Source: DATILL01 sp035476575 (GTDB lineage: Bacteria; Actinomycetota; Actinomycetes; Mycobacteriales; JACQDL01). From it: 64,000 bases of DNA. The stretch covers positions 1-64,000 of the forward strand of contig DATILL010000152.1 of the NCBI GenBank assembly GCA_035476575.1. The letters run 5' to 3'. The translations under genes were made by a program, and so were the position numbers. This document shows, one piece after another, positions 62,785-64,000 of this stretch (the stretch's first letter is position 1; the number at the start of each line of letters is the position of its first letter). Under the pieces are notes generated by a model. That model worked only from the letters and a program-made list of their open reading frames with translations, searched no databases and was not told the DNA's origin.

Positions 62785-63066
62785 GTGGTGTGGTGGGTGT
62801 TCGTGGTAGCCGCCGTGGCTGGTGGCCTGGCCGCGTCCGGGGTCGGGGTGTGGGCGTACGGGGTCGGGTCGCCCGCCGCGTCGAGCCCGCGTGGGGTGCG
62901 GCCCGGCCGGCATGCGCGGGCCAGGCACGGTGGCCGGCACCGGCCCGGCCGGGCCGCGGTGTCCTCGCCAGTCACGTCGGTGGCGGGGCCGCGGGAGCGG
63001 GAGGGCGCGGACACGCTGTGGATGTTCCCGGGCCGGGCCGGGCCGGTCCCGGCCCGGCCGGGGTAA
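62785..63066 (+). CDS. Small membrane protein, hypothetical
   Basis: A 93-residue protein starting at GTG 62785 behind GGGAGGTGAG. The N-terminus is a hydrophobic helix (WWVFVVAAVAGGLAASGVGV) and the rest is Arg/Pro/Gly-rich. No family recognised. It is separated from the XRE/TPR gene by 223 bases and points the other way. Confidence 0.5.
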   Translation: MVWWVFVVAAVAGGLAASGVGVWAYGVGSPAASSPRGVRPGRHARARHGGRHRPGRAAVSSPVTSVAGPREREGADTLWMFPGRAGPVPARPG

Positions 63067-63369
63067 CGGGACGGCCGGCACGCCGGGGCCGGTCGAGGGC
63101 CGGACCGCCCCGTCCACTGCCGCCCCGGTGGGCCGGTCCCGGCGCCCGGCAGGCCAGGGCCGCACCCGGTGCCTGTCGGCGGGCCGGAACGGGCGATCCG
63201 GTCCGGCCCGGGGATTCACCGTCCCCGAAGCTCGGGGCAGGACCGCCACCAACCGTTCCGGCCCGGCCGTCGGACCGATGATCTTGAAGTCGTTGACCGG
63301 GGAAGTCGGAGCTACCCAACGTCGCCCTATGCCCAGCACGCACTCGAGCTGTTCACCGTGCCCGGCCCG
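63067..63369. other. GC-rich gap, no gene recognised
   Basis: These 303 bases contain open frames only because of extreme GC content; none has a start with a ribosome binding site or a family motif. The last part (LELFTVPGP just upstream of the ATG at 63370) is in frame with the following gene, so its true start may be upstream, near 63340. Confidence 0.4.
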
Positions 63370-64000
63370 ATGCGGTTCGCGGCGTGTGTGGTGGGGCTGG
63401 CCACCACCGCCGGTGTGCCCGGCCCACCGGAGGTCGTCGAGGTGGCCGTGCTGTACCTGGACCAGCCCGCGATCACCCGCCCGCCGCTGCTGTTCTGCTG
63501 CCAGCCGGCCGGGCCGGTCACCGGGCTGCCGACCGCCACCGTGTCGCACCTGAGCTTCGCCCCACCCTGGGCACAGGTCGCCGAGCGGGTGGCCGAGGCG
63601 CTGGCCGGGCGGACCGTCGTCACCCACGACACCGACCGCCTCGACATCCTGCGCCGGCACCTTCCCGACTGGCAGCCGGACGCCGTCCTGCACACCCGCG
63701 ACCTCGCCGAGCACCTCTGGCCGGGCCTACCCGGCTACGACCTCCACGCGCTGTCCGTCGTCCTCGGCTCCGGCCACACCACGCCCGGCGCCACCGGCGA
63801 GGCCGACGACGTCGCGCACCTCCTGCTCGCCCTCACCCGCCACACCGCCCCCGACAGCGCCACCCCGCACGGGGGTTGGGCGCCCCGCACGGTTGGCGCC
63901 CCGCTGAGCGGGCCCGCGCTGCCGCCCCTTGACCGAGGACTACCCGTCAGATCGCCACTGTCCAACAGAACGGAGCGACACACCATGTCACCGTCACACC
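63370..64000 (+). CDS. Exonuclease-like (DEDDh-type) protein, cut by window edge
   Basis: From ATG 63370 the frame runs to the edge without a stop (at least 210 residues). The protein shows EVVEVAVLYLDQ near the start, VAERVAEALAGRTVVTHDTD and LDILRRHLPDW, then a run like HALSVVLGSGHTTPGATGEADDVAHLLLAL with the His-x4-Asp-like spacing of DnaQ-type exonucleases. The first acidic pair (D-x-E) is not obvious, so catalysis is uncertain and it may be a degenerate or accessory form. The ORF could extend upstream in frame. Confidence 0.5.
   Translation, partial: MRFAACVVGLATTAGVPGPPEVVEVAVLYLDQPAITRPPLLFCCQPAGPVTGLPTATVSHLSFAPPWAQVAERVAEALAGRTVVTHDTDRLDILRRHLPDWQPDAVLHTRDLAEHLWPGLPGYDLHALSVVLGSGHTTPGATGEADDVAHLLLALTRHTAPDSATPHGGWAPRTVGAPLSGPALPPLDRGLPVRSPLSNRTERHTMSPSH

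Overview
The window is a piece of a very GC-rich actinobacterial chromosome. Several gene families point to a filamentous or otherwise complex actinomycete: an XRE/DUF5753 regulator beside a DUF397 protein, a SepIVA-type DivIVA protein next to DUF177-rpmF, a CofC/FbiD F420-biosynthesis enzyme, DUF3515, ppk1-CHAD, and many GTG starts with 4-base GTGA/ATGA overlaps. Gene order (rpmB-FakA-like-recG-rsmD-coaD-sepIVA-DUF177-rpmF-rnc-mutM-smc-ftsY-amtB-glnB-glnD-ffh) is the conserved actinobacterial housekeeping order. I lean towards a Micromonosporales-like organism but cannot prove it from sequence alone.

Layout. 0-4.3 kb is accessory: a transposase end, an XRE/DUF5753 regulator with a DUF397 partner, about 2 kb of decayed sequence with an internal duplication, and an XRE stub. 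4.3-30.7 kb is core, nearly all on the minus strand: amidohydrolase, ffh, glnD-glnB-amtB (with a GlnR-like site), ftsY, a secreted serine protease, smc, acylphosphatase, a CAP-domain protein, mutM, a shattered membrane-protein pseudogene, rnc, rpmF, DUF177, sepIVA, coaD, rsmD, recG and a FakA-like protein, then rpmB on the plus strand. 30.7-38.5 kb is an inserted sugar-modification island. It has an IS66 relic at its edge, five minus-strand genes (epimerase, C-methyltransferase-type protein, TreT-like glycosyltransferase, BadF/GlcNAc-kinase-like protein, HAD phosphatase) and a divergent glycosyltransferase.

38.7-59.7 kb is core again: gamma-carbonic anhydrase, cytidylate-kinase-like protein, GNAT, thiD, a VIT-VWA protein with its MerR regulator and a 41-bp palindromic operator, an SGNH hydrolase, thiL, an Lrp-type sensor, DUF3515, ddl, a Cys/Met PLP enzyme, gpsA, plsC, cofC, a primase-polymerase-like protein, an XRE/TPR regulator, a cold-shock-like protein, and a polyphosphate operon (ppk1, CYTH-CHAD, Nudix-phosphatase). 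59.7-64 kb is accessory again: truncated phytanoyl-dioxygenase and TrmO-like genes fused at one point, an XRE/TPR regulator, a small membrane protein and an exonuclease-like frame that runs off the edge.

The most unusual feature is non-coding. A family of tandem repeats, period about 50 bp and built on an 11-bp core (AGGTSACCACA), occupies six separate gaps. There are also a 22-23 bp inverted repeat present at two loci, and a 13-bp palindrome (GTCCACWGTGGAC or its 11-bp core) embedded in four housekeeping genes. I see no CRISPR array, tRNA, rRNA or prophage.
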